A stretch of 64,000 bases of DNA from Eumeta japonica (taxonomy: Eukaryota; Arthropoda; Insecta; Lepidoptera; Psychidae), in the NCBI GenBank assembly GCA_005406025.1, contig BGZK01000719.1:62001-126000 (forward strand), written 5' to 3'. Made by a program: the position numbers and the translations under genes. The notes beneath the pieces are model-generated. The model had not been told where the DNA came from. It ran no database searches and worked only from the letters and a program-made list of their open reading frames with translations. Positions within the stretch are counted from its first letter, which is position 1. Each line of letters opens with the position of its first letter. This document shows, piece by piece, positions 21,981 to 34,487 of the stretch.

Positions 21981-23279
21981 GTGTATCGGAATGTAATAAG
22001 ACTGTAAATCAAAATATTAATGTTAAAAATGCTTTATCATTTAGCAATTGAGCGACGGTGGGTATTCACACTATGAGTTTAGATTATTCAATTTACGAGG
22101 AATGATTGTATAATAATTTGGATGTGTTTATAATTATGCAAGAATGTGTATGCGCAGCCACAAATCAATATTTCTCTAATAAAATAAAAATTACAGAATA
22201 TGATTAAAACTATTTGGAAAATAATCAATACATTAACTGAAAAACACACAACGCGTCATTCATAATTTCGAATAAAAATAACCTATAAAATTTTAAGCAA
22301 AAATGTAGACTGCTTTACTTATGAAAATTTTTGTAAATATTCCAATTATAACAATATAAAAACTGTTTTTAGCAGTAAGATTTGTAAGATTAACTTGAAA
22401 TGTTTCAAGTTCAATTAATAAAAGCTACAAGTAAATTTAAGCACTACTTTAGTATAACGTACTAAACACAGATAACTAAATAAATATTGTTAGATGAACT
22501 TAATTGTTTTCATTAGTTTAATCAAATCTTGGTTTAAATTACGACATTTTTTTAAACATATTGTCCTTAGTAAATTTAACTATAGCCGTTTTCTTCGTGT
22601 GACAAGTGTGACAAATAACTGTAGCTTGCATATAGTTTCTTAGCTATATAGGTTATTCGTTTTTTAATCACGCATTATAGATATATTCGATCAAAACATA
22701 TATATGCATACCTATGTCTATAAACCAGTACATGAGTTATAATGAAAAATTCGGGACAATTTTAAACAAGTTAATTCACGATTTGTGTAATGATCTCTCT
22801 AGTTATGGTGGACAAAACTTTACAACATATTTTATGAGTATAAAACCTTATTCACCAATAAAACCTTTTTTTTTTCACTATTTTCTACGAGAAATTCTTT
22901 CTTGACGGGTCGGTAAATTGTATTGTATTCATATATTTGCCATGATATTCTTTCGTTTACACACGTCATCGTATCTGCGCAATTTTTATTCATAACAAAT
23001 GAGTAGCGGGGAATTGAAACCAATTACGTGCGAGCATGTCGTGTAACTGTATTACTAATCAAGTCATCAAATATAAGTTGTTCTAGAGTGAAAATGCCTA
23101 AACATCGTTTATATCAAATAAGTATTCAAAACATCGAATCATCCATTTTTTGCTTCCTTTTGAAAATTGAAAGAAAATTTTCTGAAATTGAGAAGTTTCT
23201 ATTCAGTCAATTTTCGAAGTGTTCAACCGATCTTAACGTTTTACGGATCTAGAAATGTATTAATGGATCAAAATGCAGT
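21981..23279. other. AT-rich noncoding, nothing recognised
   Basis: No coding-type frame, RNA gene or repeat boundary recognised; the short frames around 22714-23252 are AT-driven. Confidence 0.45.
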
Positions 23280-23970
23280 TTGTGGTATATTCGAAAATGG
23301 TTTACTCAAATAAAATTTCTTTAGATTTGATTGATACTGCCAGATAGATTCTGAGAAACCTTGAAAATATGTTTTTGAAATTAATTTTAGGCTACTGCAT
23401 TAACTAATTTCAAAATCTGATCAGGCCTTCTCCTCAGAAAACAACGTCGATTTTTGCAAACTGCATCAAAATCGGGTGGTTCATTCGAAAGGTACAGTTG
23501 ATAAAAATTTTCAAAAGAAGTATTTTTTTTAATAACATAAAATTCTCGTTGGATTGATGTTTTGGTATTCAGTCAACATTTCCCATTTAAAAAAACTGCG
23601 TCAAATTTCGTAAAGCGGAACAATAGGAAAGGACGTGTTAGAGAAATTTTGAAGTTTAATAAATTAAAAAATAGCCTTTTTTAAGCAAATCTAAGCTTTT
23701 TGAACTCGAAGAGCTGAAAATATATGCAAACTATGTATGGAACTCGGAGAGCTCTAAAAAACATTTAAAGAAATCTTATGATCTAAAAGGGCTCAATAAT
23801 TTACAATTGTTTTTGAAGACGTGCGAGGTTAAATGTATTTTAAATTTTTGAGCTCGAAAACCTCAAAATCTTGTGAGCAACTATACTCTTACCTCAAGTT
23901 TCGCTATTACCTCAATATAATAGCGAAAAGTATTAAGGATAGCCTGCAGGGTCAGCCGTTTTTCAGATTT
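23280..23970 (+). repeat. Dispersed repeat with GAGCTC-motif array, copy B
   Basis: The body at 23400-23660 holds ACTGCATCAAAATCGGGTGG and TCATTCGAAAGG. It is followed at 23690-23890 by an array of GAACTCGAAGAGCTG, GAACTCGGAGAGCTC and TTGAGCTCGAAAACC words. Copy A on the minus strand (15310-15790) has the same order. The right end may be near the imperfect TAGCGAAA/TTTCGCTA inverted pair at 23905-23930. No coding capacity. Confidence 0.45.
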
Positions 23971-25164
23971 GTTTATTAAATTGTGTGATGAATATTTACC
24001 CTTTATTTACTATTGGCTAATTTTAATGTCTTGGCTTCAAAAATATTGCAACACCAATACAATCTGTTAGCCGAAATTTAATAGCTGTGGGGTTAAATTT
24101 TCGAAATGCGTTCTTATATTTTTGCTACGTATTAAAACTCGCTGCATAAATTTCGTATTCTCAACTTAAGTCATTCGACTATGCGTTGACTATTCAGTCG
24201 ATCAATCAGTTAGTTCTGTTCACAACTCATAGTACCTATAGATTTAGGGTTTTATTATATTCAACTATATCCTACAGTATAACTGTCAAAATAGACCCGA
24301 AACAAGTTCAAGAGCTAAACGCACGTGTTTCATCGTAAAACAGTAATATTTTAAGAAATATGCTGTTCACTTAAAGATCGAGTTCGAGCGGTCCGGGTTA
24401 ACAAAGGCCATTTACATAACAAGAAGCGCAGCGCGTGGATCAATAGCCGAAGCAACAGATGATGTCGCCCGATGCCGTTGAGACATAGCGCCAATTTCCG
24501 CCCTCGGTGAACGATAGCGCGGTCACATGATCCTAGGGCGGGAACGGCCTCTCCACACACATTGTGTTCGCTAAATTTATGTCGTGCCGACTTAACTCTC
24601 GTCCGATACCGATGAGAACACAGTTAGAACGATTTGCTGAATCGTTTACGTCTAAGGTTTACTGAGCGTAACTAGCATTTTTAAGTTACAAATTTGGTAA
24701 CAGACGAAGTTAGCATAGTACTTGTTCGATTTTGAACTTGTTAAAGGAATAACATAAATATCGCAATCTTTACTTGAATGCGCGACAAATGAGTCCTCGT
24801 CCGATTTCAATAATTTTCATATCAATAAATTCATATTTATTGGAGATATCATTATTTATATAACAATTTTTGCTAAAGGTATAACAATAGCCAGAATTGT
24901 AAATGACAGCTTGGAAACACGATACTGCAACTAAAATTTCGGTCAAGTGCGAGTAATACTCGTGCATCGACAGTTTTTCACCATTCACAGAATATATTCT
25001 CCGACTTGTATAGTAAGCCGTTTTCACATAATGAAACTCATTATATGACTTCTGAAGAGAATTCTCAAAACATTATTGAATTTAATCGTTTCTCGCAGGA
25101 TGGTTTCGTATTTCGCCGATTCCTTTCTTATCTTTACATCTCGATTGTGACGAACGTGAGGGCA
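23971..25164. other. Noncoding, with a GC-richer block at 24370-24640
   Basis: The block around 24370-24640 is CpG-enriched and contains GGCCATTTACATAACAAG and GCGGTCACATGATCC. The 69-codon minus frame across it (24351-24560) shows no domain. It is a candidate regulatory element; the rest is AT-rich. Confidence 0.35.
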
Positions 25165-25210
25165 ACTAGAAGTACAAACCTCTTCCATTTTTTGAAGTCG
25201 GTTAATAAAT
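25165..25210 (+). repeat. 3' end of a dispersed repeat (GAAGTCGGTTAATAAAT)
   Basis: AACCTCTTCCATTTTTTGAA then GTCGGTTAATAAAT matches the end of a common lepidopteran repeat (consensus GAACCTCCTCC, TTTTTTGAAGTCGGTTAA). Related ends occur at 29905-29950 (plus) and 51447 (minus). Confidence 0.45.
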
Positions 25211-27359
25211 AGTACCTTAAAAACTCAGTCCAGTATCATTTTATTTTTAAATGGACGGTAATGAGTAGTACTCATCCATTCCAAATTAATTTTAAAACAT
25301 GTGTAGTTTAACACGTATGGAAATTTTTTTCACTGCCTTAAATATATTGCTTTATATAATTTTTCAATGTGATCTCATAATGTGACTGCTGATTGTTAGA
25401 AAGAGTTTTTTTTTAATTTAATAATTTAGGCATTGGTCATTTATTATTGAAAATCAATAACGCGGTTTTTAATTCATACAGTTTTCTTCTTTATACGTTC
25501 CATATCAATTTCATTAGATTTTTGAATTTTTTTTTTAATTTTTGTATTGATGCACAAAGCTTTGGTAGCAATTCAAATACATTTAAAATTTTTCGTATCA
25601 ACTTTTACATATTCAGCAAAACTTTCGTTATCATTTTATGATTATTGTCAAAAAACTCATGTATTTCTTTTTTACTTTTGTGAATTCACTGTTTCCCAAC
25701 CACTAAATAGCAACCACATATATTTTATCATTTATTAGTTAATTGAATTAAATCGTCACAACATCGTAGTTCCGACACAGTTTACACATATAACTATTTT
25801 ATTATAAAAAATCTACTTTTTCATCAAAAACGCACTATACACTTAAGAAAATGATAATAACGGTATATTTTAGATTTTAAACTGCGATATGGATCCTATA
25901 ACGAACTCCATTGTTCTTATTTTCGACTTAGTTCGATTTATTGATTGCCTACATTACAAAATGAAACCATATTTTACAACTATCTACCAAAGTGAAGTTT
26001 AAACTGTATAGTATACAAATAAAATAAGATAATCTATTCGGATTATTTTTGCATCTCTGAAGAGCTGTAAAAATACCTTAAATTGACTTACAACCTTTGA
26101 ATATATATTCAATATTTGCCTCCTTTGCAAATACTCTTGAATTTTCATTACTCGTACTTAATAACTAACTGAATATTAATAACCTTTTAACCGCACTATA
26201 AGCTTTCAGTTGAACAATATGTACGGCCCGCCCCCCGACACTCACGCGCGAAAAGCATCTGGCAGCCAAGATTTATGAACGACTACCCAAATATGTTAAG
26301 ATTTATACGACAACAGTTTAATATCAGTGCCTCTGCTTAATTTGCGAGCTTGATCATTTATCATGGAATATTCAGATTATTATAACGTAATAATTGCCCG
26401 TTTTATCACAATATAAGTTCATTAATGTGTATATCTATAAGAAATGGTCTCGAAATAAAACTTGTCTATTGCTGGTTTTTGGTATCGTTCTATTATTTTG
26501 AAGTTTGTTGAAAAGTAATCGTTTGAGATATTAATTATAAAATTTTCAATCAAGTATACCTCAAAGTACTTAAAAATTTATATAAATAATAGGAAAATCG
26601 TAGACAATATTTTAAATGGTCTAATAATTTTATTTATTATAAATAAGATATTGTCAGGTTAAAAGACAAATGTAGCAGTACAAAATGAGAAGGAACGTAT
26701 TGTCCTTAGACAATCTGAGATATCATAAAGTGGAAACTAATATTTGATCTCGTCTCGAGAAAGCACCAATCGTTATTTCAGAGGAAATGATATTTTCTCC
26801 GACATTTTGAACGTCTACGAGTAAATCCTTTTTCATACGAGAATAATACTGAGAACGACAGCGAGTCGAGAGCGCGTTGAGTTTAAATAGTGAAAATAAG
26901 GAAAGTGTGACATAGAGCAATTCGATAGGTATCAAAACCAACTAGCTTACGTAACTAGTAAAGAACCAAAACGATACGCAAACGTTGCGCGTTCGATTTG
27001 TTTTGTAAAATCTAAATGTCCTAAAGTTAATAAGGACCGCTTCTTTATTTGCAACTAGAAAATCTTGTTTTGTACATTCAGGTACATTTTTTTTAACTTA
27101 TTTAAATGATGTCTCAAACATCGCTGTATTACAAGCTTCTACGATGCTAAACCTAAAACACAACATGTACGTCCTGCGTAGAAACACTCTTTAAAATTAA
27201 TTAAATACTATAACTGTCAGTAACATTCGACACGCCTTTAGTGACACTTTCATAAATAACAAACGAAATTTTCCTCAAGACAGAAGAAAGAAAATAAAAC
27301 GCAAATAAAATATTTTCTTGTCCCATAAAAGAAAAAAAAAATATTTCCCCAGCGGAGAG
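25211..27359. other. AT-rich noncoding, nothing recognised
   Basis: Long A/T-rich stretch; a short GC-rich run at 26225-26275 (GGCCCGCCCCCCGACACTCA) is the only compositional outlier. No supported frame or repeat. Confidence 0.45.
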
Positions 27360-27610
27360 TACTTTTCATTTATTTTCGCACCGACGTTTCCCCGTCGCCG
27401 GCCGCGGCCGCGACGTGTTAATGCCGAGCTAGTTTAGTTCGCTAACGTATAACGTATCGCGCCGGATTCCAGATGTCACGGAACTTTTATGTAATTGGGC
27501 CGTGGGTCGCGCGCCGCCCGCCTAATCCCCAGCGCATTCATTAACGACTTCGTGCTTCAGCGGGAATAGTAACTACTTTTAATCTCTCCGCCCCGTTCTG
27601 AAGTTCTTCT
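27360..27610. promoter_or_regulatory. CpG-rich island with homeodomain-like sites
   Basis: A ~250-bp GC- and CpG-rich block contains GTTAATG, TTTTATGTAATTGGG, CCTAATCCCC (Otd/Bicoid-like TAATCC), CATTAACG and TTTTAATC. No long frame spans it. Clustered homeodomain-like sites in an isolated GC island fit a developmental enhancer; this is inference from motifs without conservation data. Confidence 0.35.
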
Positions 27611-29639
27611 TCTATTCGTTTTCCGTTACGATACCCCCTTTCAGCGCGGACGGCTCGAAGGCCCCCGTGTATTTCGATGCGAACAATAGGTACCCATTCA
27701 TACGGCCGAAATAATTTAAAATCATGGAAACACGATAGTTAGGACTACCTTTTGTAGCGTTCTTCTCACAGACGTAAAGAAAGTCATACATGCACGTACT
27801 GTAATCGGGACCGGACGTGCAAAAAAGAATTGCAGATGTCGCTTTTGTAGCCTGGTCCCTCTTCACGACATTAGTTCAAAACAAGTACCTAAAAGCGATT
27901 CAGTAATTCATCATTTAAATTATTTCAACAGCATTACCAAACATTAGAACCGTAAAAACGTTTAAAAAGTACATATACTAATAACATTTCTTTATAATTG
28001 TTGATAATCAAATTAAAACTATTTAATTTTAATCCAACAATATACATATCTAGGTTGATCAAAACTGATAATTTTTCGTAACTTATCGAAAAATAATTTC
28101 CAGTATCCAGAAAATCACCACTGTTCGCTGGGGCCTTCGTCTGTCTAAGTTCATTCCATAAGGCTCATGTCGCGGGCGCGGGCTTTCGCGGACGTGCTAA
28201 ACCGAATAGATAGAACGATTTCCTCGTCCTCCACATTCGATAAGATAAACAGCCGACGACCGGATAGAAATTTTTTGTTCGTCTGTCGCTACATGATTAT
28301 GTACATTCAATGAAATGTTGCACTTGCTTCCTACAATGTTATAGAAGCCAATCTAAGGCGATACATCTGCTTTATATTTATTCATACGATACTCAATACG
28401 GTCACATGTGTCACTTTAATAGAATCTCTCAAAATGAACTATGGAGATAATCATATTTAAAATCTATGCAGTACCGACCCCGATCCTAGTTGATATCCCT
28501 ACTATTGAAATCGTTAACGAATGCTTCTACCTGAGTTATGTTGTTCAATAGAGGAAGATCTCGATTTGATAGAAAGCTCACGCGAAGAAATATACACAGC
28601 TAGAGTGTATTGTTTATACCAGACGTGGTTTTGTACTATAGGCCTAGTAGGTCATATCGCTTGTCCAACTGATACTATTTTCGCAACTGGCAACATCACT
28701 GGCAATAATACGGTCTACAAGGTCAGATGGCCCGCAGTAGTTTGTATTGGTAACTTAGAAAGAGGCTTATGCCCAGTTGCGGCTGTATATAGATGTTCCC
28801 TGTAATATGTTTTCACTTCAAAATAATATAATTCTTGTTGCGTATACATAAACACGCACATATTATTGTTTTAAGAACGTCGGAGGAAAAACGTAGCTTT
28901 TATAATATCACTCATAGGTATCTGATCATAGACCGTCGTTGACATTGTAAAGCCTCGACTCCTCGTCGTGGGACATTACCGTTGAATGTACGTCTACTAT
29001 GGGCGTGAGCTTCGGTCGTATGAGCCACGGTGAAAAAAATTCGGTACGCTCCCAATCACTTCACTATATTTCTCTTTATTGCTTCTCTTTAGATATTCAT
29101 AATATCAACTTCCAATTCCTAACGATCGTTTATTTCATCTTTTCATGGAACTCCGTTCTTATAAATGACATGTCTTCAAGTTCGAAGTTCTAAAGTCAAA
29201 TTACCAAAATATTTGCGAGGTCACCGCAATACATAAACAACCTGCGCATTACAATACTTCTGAGGGATGTAACGAAAATTAATCCATGAGCTGGTATGAT
29301 TCTGCTTTGTACTAGACTTCAACTTATTTAGCTTCTTCTAGGTTTTATATATTAATCTTCCTTTTCAATATGTGTATTATTGTGTTGAATTTTATTCCCT
29401 TACTACAATCTAAAACAAACATTAAGTACTTTCGTTCATAGTATGATGTGTTAAAGAAATTCGAACTAATTCTAAATCGATTGAAAATAATAAATAGGAA
29501 TTTCATAGAACCCATAATATTGAAAACAGCAATGTTAATAACTTATAATCGTGATGTAGATTATTAATGTATGAGTGGTCAACAATATTGTTTGGCCCCT
29601 CTCTGTTAAAATAATCTACACATGTAATAAAATCATAAC
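27611..29639. other. Noncoding; two moderately long open frames of unclear status
   Basis: A minus-strand frame at 27612-27866 (84 codons, includes SPNYRVSMILNYFGRMNGYL) abuts the CpG island, and a plus-strand frame at 28521-28805 (94 codons) follows. Neither has a known domain or clear splice signals, and both lie within lengths expected by chance in mixed-composition DNA. A GC-richer patch lies at 28120-28270. Confidence 0.35.
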
Positions 29640-29960
29640 AAGCCGATGACTGCACGTTATAGATATTGAAAAAAAACTGATACGGGGGTCTTTATTAGAG
29701 CAACAGAAGCCAAAAAAAGGACAGTTTTTAGAATTTTTACCTGTTTGTCTGTCTGTCTGCCTATATGTTTGTACACGCGTCACGTAGAAACTACTGTTTG
29801 AATTGAATGCAGTTTTCACCAATGTATTGCTAAATGTCTAACTTAAAATATAAGTTCCATTTTGCCGCAGGAAAATATCTAATTCCCAAAAAAAAAATAC
29901 ATATAGGCGAATTGAGAACCTCCCACTTTTTTGAATTCGGTTAAAAAAATTAACATTAAT
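29640..29960 (+). repeat. Dispersed lepidopteran-type repeat, unclassified
   Basis: The segment includes TTTTTAGAATTTTTACCTG, then TTTGTCTGTCTGTCTGCC, and ends in GGCGAATTGAGAACCTCCCA and TTTTTTGAATTCGGTTAAAA. Both motifs are hallmarks of repeats I recall as abundant in moths and butterflies. The whole is degraded and noncoding; the 68-codon minus frame across it is a shadow. Ends are approximate. Confidence 0.5.
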
Positions 29961-30063
29961 CCCTTCATCTCTGGTGTTTGTAATAAGAAAAATAGAAATT
30001 ATTCAAAAATATATTTTCACCATAATTTATAACAAAACGGAAACGATCAACATATGATCAACA

Positions 30064-30537
30064 ATGTCAAGAATAGTGGAAAATATATTTTTCTTTAATG
30101 TCCTTATTTTTCATTGTACGTCTGTACATTACATTTATGAAAATTCTAAAATCCATAAAATTCATTTAAACAAGCAACTTTCCAATGACACCAAGAAAAT
30201 ATATCGAATAAATATTATGGCATCGACCATAAATAATATCCTATTAGCCAAGTACATTTTAGCTTCACAACCCCATAGCATAGATGGCATTTCAGATAAA
30301 ATTAAATTGCACTGTGGTTGCAATTTTCAAAATCATAATATAGTAGGTAACAAAAAGTATGTAAATAAATTGTGTTCTAAATGTGGAACCTTCAGTCTGC
30401 AATTCTCTCACAACAAGACATTTTTATACAAACTTAAAACTTCATCTTCTTTCTTATTTATCATATATCATTGTAATAAGTTATGTGGTGTTCTAACAAA
30501 ATGTGTACAGATGTACAAATGGCAAAACGTGATTTAA
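30064..30537 (+). CDS. Possible small cysteine-paired (zinc-ribbon-like) protein
   Basis: This is the longest open frame in the window apart from the transposase shadow: 157 codons, intronless, ending TAA. An internal ATG at 30217-30219 has a better context (A at -3, G at +4) and would give 106 residues, starting MASTINNILLAKYILASQ. The downstream part has cysteine pairs: CGC, CSKC (in KLCSKCGTFSLQF) and CNKLC. The first 51 codons are AT-driven and may not be translated. The layout (short helix with AKYILA, a CxxC knuckle, then a second cysteine pair after a hydrophobic strand) loosely recalls the C18orf21/RMP24 and Rpp21 type of RNase MRP/P-associated zinc-ribbon proteins, but this is a guess from pattern. 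An AATAAA lies 318 nt downstream at 30855. It could be a real small gene, a retrocopy or a chance frame. Confidence 0.35.
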   Translation: MSRIVENIFFFNVLIFHCTSVHYIYENSKIHKIHLNKQLSNDTKKIYRINIMASTINNILLAKYILASQPHSIDGISDKIKLHCGCNFQNHNIVGNKKYVNKLCSKCGTFSLQFSHNKTFLYKLKTSSSFLFIIYHCNKLCGVLTKCVQMYKWQNVI

Positions 30538-30737
30538 AAATGCACTGTCTCAAATTTGCATATTGTGTGAGTGTACTTTCGACGAGTTATCAATATTAAA
30601 CAGTGAAGGATTGTGTTAGCCTATTTTTGTGCTGCAGCCAAGTTGATCACCGCATTTTTTTATCACGATTTTAATTACTTTAATTTTATCTGTGCTCATT
30701 TAAACAATCATTTAATGAAATTGTATATACAATTATT

Positions 30738-31081
30738 TAACTATTAACGTTATAAATGTGAAAGTTTGTATATCTGGATGCTTGTTGCTCAATCACGCTT
30801 TGACAGTCAAACAGCATTAGATGAAACATTACAGTGATGTAACTTATACACTTGAATAAACTATAGACTATAATGTATAAAATACTAACTTTTTCCCTCA
30901 GTTTCGCTTTGTTTGATCGTAGAACAAAGTTTTACTTATACCAATTGACTAATGGTATCAATAATGTTCAAGAGAGTTTCAAATTCAACATCGGGATCAT
31001 GATTGAAAACGTGATCGGTCAATATAAGAGATGAAAGAATTTATTCCATATCCACGCGGACTGAGTCACGGGCAAAACTAG
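30738..31081 (+). mobile_element. Nonautonomous Helitron (Lep1-like)
   Basis: The 5' part (GTTATAAATGTGAAAGTTTG, TATCTGGATG, TTGCTCAATCACGC) matches the lepidopteran Helitron start I recall (ATTATAAATGCGAAAGTTTG, TTTGGATG, TACTCAATCACGC). The 3' part holds a GATCGG-rich run, then GATGAAAGAATTTATTCC, then the hairpin-bearing CACGCGGACTGAGTCACGGG and CAAAACTAG, followed by host T at 31082. CTAG/T with a hairpin about 10 nt upstream is the Helitron 3' signature. At ~344 bp it has no Rep/helicase and depends on an autonomous partner. The exact 5' base is uncertain by a few nucleotides. Confidence 0.7.
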
Positions 31082-32659
31082 TATTATATATATGTAATTC
31101 TAATACGGACAGACGCTAGACGTCTACTTTAATTCTTATGTATCCAAAATTTGTTCTTGTGTATTCAAAAGATATTATCACAAATTTAAAGGTTCCATGT
31201 TCTCTCTATCCATATTTTCGAAACTATAGAAGTAAAATTATAGCAAAATTTTTTTTTAAATTGACAAGTTTTATTCACAAAAATTATATAGATGATGCTA
31301 AATTCAATCTAATTCAAGATGCAAACAATTTATTTAATACATCTTTATTTATCGGTTTCCAAAAAATAATCTTGTAATGTATTCATTGCTATCTATGCAT
31401 AATTAATAGCGATGAGGAAAATAGCACAGCAAAATTTGTCGAGTAAGACAGGACCCTGCGCACGCAAGCCCAACTTAATCTTGATCGATTTTTAGCCTAT
31501 ATTTCTTTTTAGTTTAGGTTATATATCTAGTTATTTTAAATAATATCAAGTAATACGAAAACGCGTTTCGACGGACGGAGCTGCAGGAAAGGAATGAAAT
31601 AGAACTAGGAAAGATTAAAACAGCCTCCGCGATGTGACAGTAGTGAGATTAAATCGCCCTCAGGGCAAAAGAATTCGTTCAAAAAGCGCCTTCGGAACTA
31701 TTGTTCGGTGCTGCAAGCATTATATTTTCTTTTCTTAATGGATTATTCAAATGCATTAATTTATATTATCTGATACATAGTATAATTTAATCCACGACTT
31801 TGCTTGCGTAATTTTTACATTCATTGTAACGTATCATTAAATTGAATAAAAAATAAGAATATGTATGTGTGTATACTTATTTTTTGCTTTTTTAATTTAA
31901 AATGTTATATTTGATTAGGAATGAAATCTGAACAACTGAACTTGTCTACTTGGATTATTCACAAATATGATAGTAAAATGGAAAGGAGAGTAAATGCGGA
32001 AATAAATTGAGTCGAGCCTATCCCGCTGTTGTAAATAGTGCGAGTGTTTGGACAAACACGACAAGCGTGTTAGGCTGTCCTTAATAGAGTTCTGATTATG
32101 ATTATGATTGTGTATGGTAATACTAAATGCAGTATGGAAGAAGAGAAAAACATCTCTATGTAGCATTTATGGGGCGTCTTTTAATATAAGTATATAAATA
32201 GCGATGTGATAATATGGTGTGATTTGAAAGAAAATATAGTGGCTAGAGTAAAAGGTACGTCGCCGCGGGTTTGGCGATCTAGACGGGATGAATGAAAGCA
32301 GGCCAAATGTATTTATACAGCAAGGTGTGTGGTGGAGTCGCTAAAAGTCGCTGTAAAATGTGACCAATTTAAAAAGGGCCAATTTATAAGCACCAAACCG
32401 ACGTGATTACATGAAATGGTTGATGGATGTCAATGAAACAAGAGATACATACAAATATCATACTGTATACTACAAATCTGTGGTCTCTGCCAAGCTTTCT
32501 GAGAAATGTGAGTTTATAAGAAAACAAACAAATAAACTACATGCTTCGTAAGACAATTTACATTTTATACAAAATCGTGAAGTGCTTATGATGAGATTCT
32601 AAGACTTTTTAAAATTATGGTCCTCTCAAGAATTATAAAACATTTCTGTGAAGCTAAAC
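31082..32659. other. AT-rich noncoding, nothing recognised
   Basis: A GC-richer patch at 31560-31710 has no convincing frame. Frames at 31138-31377 and 31915-32166 lack domains. No RNA gene recognised. Confidence 0.45.
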
Positions 32660-32935
32660 CGTCGTTTCGCTCCCCGGAAATATCATCACCACCATCTTAA
32701 AGGCTGGCATTCTACCTCATGCTTTATGAGCAATTTTTTTCCTGTGCACGGTATAACTTCGGAATGATCTACCAGTAGTAGTTTTCAATCTTCATGGGAA
32801 CAAGAGCCTATTTCTTTATAAAAGGCATACCTAATGAGTCCCTGAGGATACCAATGTCCATCGGCGATGGTGATCTTGTACTCTGCAACGGTTTGCGTGT
32901 TGGTTTGTCTCTTAAAGAGTCCTGCAAAAAATATC
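32660..32935 (+). mobile_element. Non-LTR retrotransposon 3' end, degraded
   Basis: GGAATGATCTACCAGTAGTA, CATGGGAACAAGAGCC, TTTATAAAAGGCATACCTAA, CCATCGGCGATGGTGATC and TTGTACTCTGCAACGGTTTG follow the order of the C-terminal coding and 3' part of an abundant lepidopteran LINE (a NELP-type motif, SFKKRVYxFLKGR, then CATGGGCGGCGGTGATCxCTTACC). It is strongly mutated. The 63-codon frame from 32794 is the residue of that ORF in a changed frame. A minus-strand relative lies at 9560-9665. Confidence 0.55.
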
Positions 32936-33419
32936 TTGTTTGCAGAGAAAGGTATTATATGAATTCACATCTTATACAAATCTAAAAGGGACATATATAC
33001 CGTTACTCGTTACGAAATTCCATATGAATACTCAATGCAAGGTCAAATCTTCACCATTATTAAAGAAGCATAAAAGCTTCAAAGCACATATGTCTAACCA
33101 AAAGACAGTCAATACATTTAATAAACTAAATTTTGGTTGGAACTCCACCTGCGTGAATATAGTTTTGATACAAATCTTGATATTGACTGCTAATCCTTGA
33201 TTTGATCCTGATCTCATTTAAATACTTATCTTTATCATATATATACCCGCATTAGTGATTGTCCTTTTCTCTCTTACTGTTTTTCCCTTTCCTTAACCTC
33301 CTTTAACCCTTTCTCTCCAAATAAAGCTAATGAATAAGTATGACCAACCCAATAAAATAAACTCAGTGAGTTTGATTTTTTTTCTACAACTAGGAAAACA
33401 ATATTTTGTCTAAGTATAT

Positions 33420-33600
33420 ATTTTGATCGATTTTGAGTTCTATCAGGTGGCGAATTTCATCAAATATGGTTAAGCCATTGTCGGTTTATGAAAATATATG
33501 CAAACTAATCGGCACACAGTTAAACATACAAATAGACATACAGACAGATAGATACATAGATAGACAGAAACTTATCTTTTAAACTACATTGTGTTCTATC
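33420..33600 (-). repeat. Dispersed repeat with GACAGA/GATAGA microsatellite
   Basis: TCTATCAGGTGGCGAATTTC and ATCAAATATGGTTAAGCC are followed by ACATACAGACAGATAGATAC and GATAGACAGA. In reverse complement this is the TCTGTCTGT-containing segment and the GAAATTCGCC motif typical of common lepidopteran repeats. Degraded and noncoding. Confidence 0.4.
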
Positions 33601-34427
33601 AGCACATAAAATTTCATTCAAATTAAGTAATCCATTAGGTGGTTGAGACGATGTATATCATAATGGATAACACAGAAATAGCTACCATATTTACGCAAAA
33701 CGATTAGATTCACATACAAATTTAAAAAATAAAATTTAGTTATGACTACGTTGAATTACAAAAGACGTACGCAACGTAATCACAAAATAGTGTGTTATCA
33801 ATAAACATAATTTTATTAAAATTGATTTTACCATTGTTGAGTTACAGGATACAAACAAACAAGCATACCGACACACAGAAAGTGGCTTATGTGTTCTCCC
33901 AGGATTCGAGTTAGGTATTTAAATATCAAATTTTATCAATGCCTGTTCAGCGATACAGCAGTGACAACCTAACACACCCACATCGCACACACGCGCGCGC
34001 GCGCATGCAGGCAAACACAATTTCTTTCATATTTATAACATCAGTGTGGATATTAATATGTAACAAACATTAGACGTTAAAGAGCTCCATGCATAATAGC
34101 CGTAGCTGTTGGTCAAACTTCACTCCCCGACATGCGACGCTGGTAATAGCACGCAACACAAAAAAACGTAGCATCGAAATGAAACCTTCGCAAGTTACCC
34201 ACAGCTGAAAGAGTATGTTCTAATTTGACATCTACTGATATTTCTGTTTGACCAACATATTTGCTTTTTAGTACACTTCTTTAGAAATCTAACTTTTGTA
34301 TTTGGTCTCATGGCGGACCTTCGAAGAAATTTTGTCATATTATGTTCTCTGTGGTCGAGGACGTTTAAGAAACAGCACTGATTCAAAAAAGTTTATATAT
34401 GTGTTTTTATATATGTATGCGTTATAT

Positions 34428-34487
<60 letters not shown>

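Noticed and set aside
27612..27866. 84-codon minus-strand frame as an exon beside the CpG island
   Set aside because: Composition is protein-like, but it needs a GTG start, has no clear splice borders and no recognisable family; left as an observation only.
28521..28805. 94-codon frame as a gene
   Set aside because: No domain, no splice or start context of note, and no codon bias distinguishing it from background.
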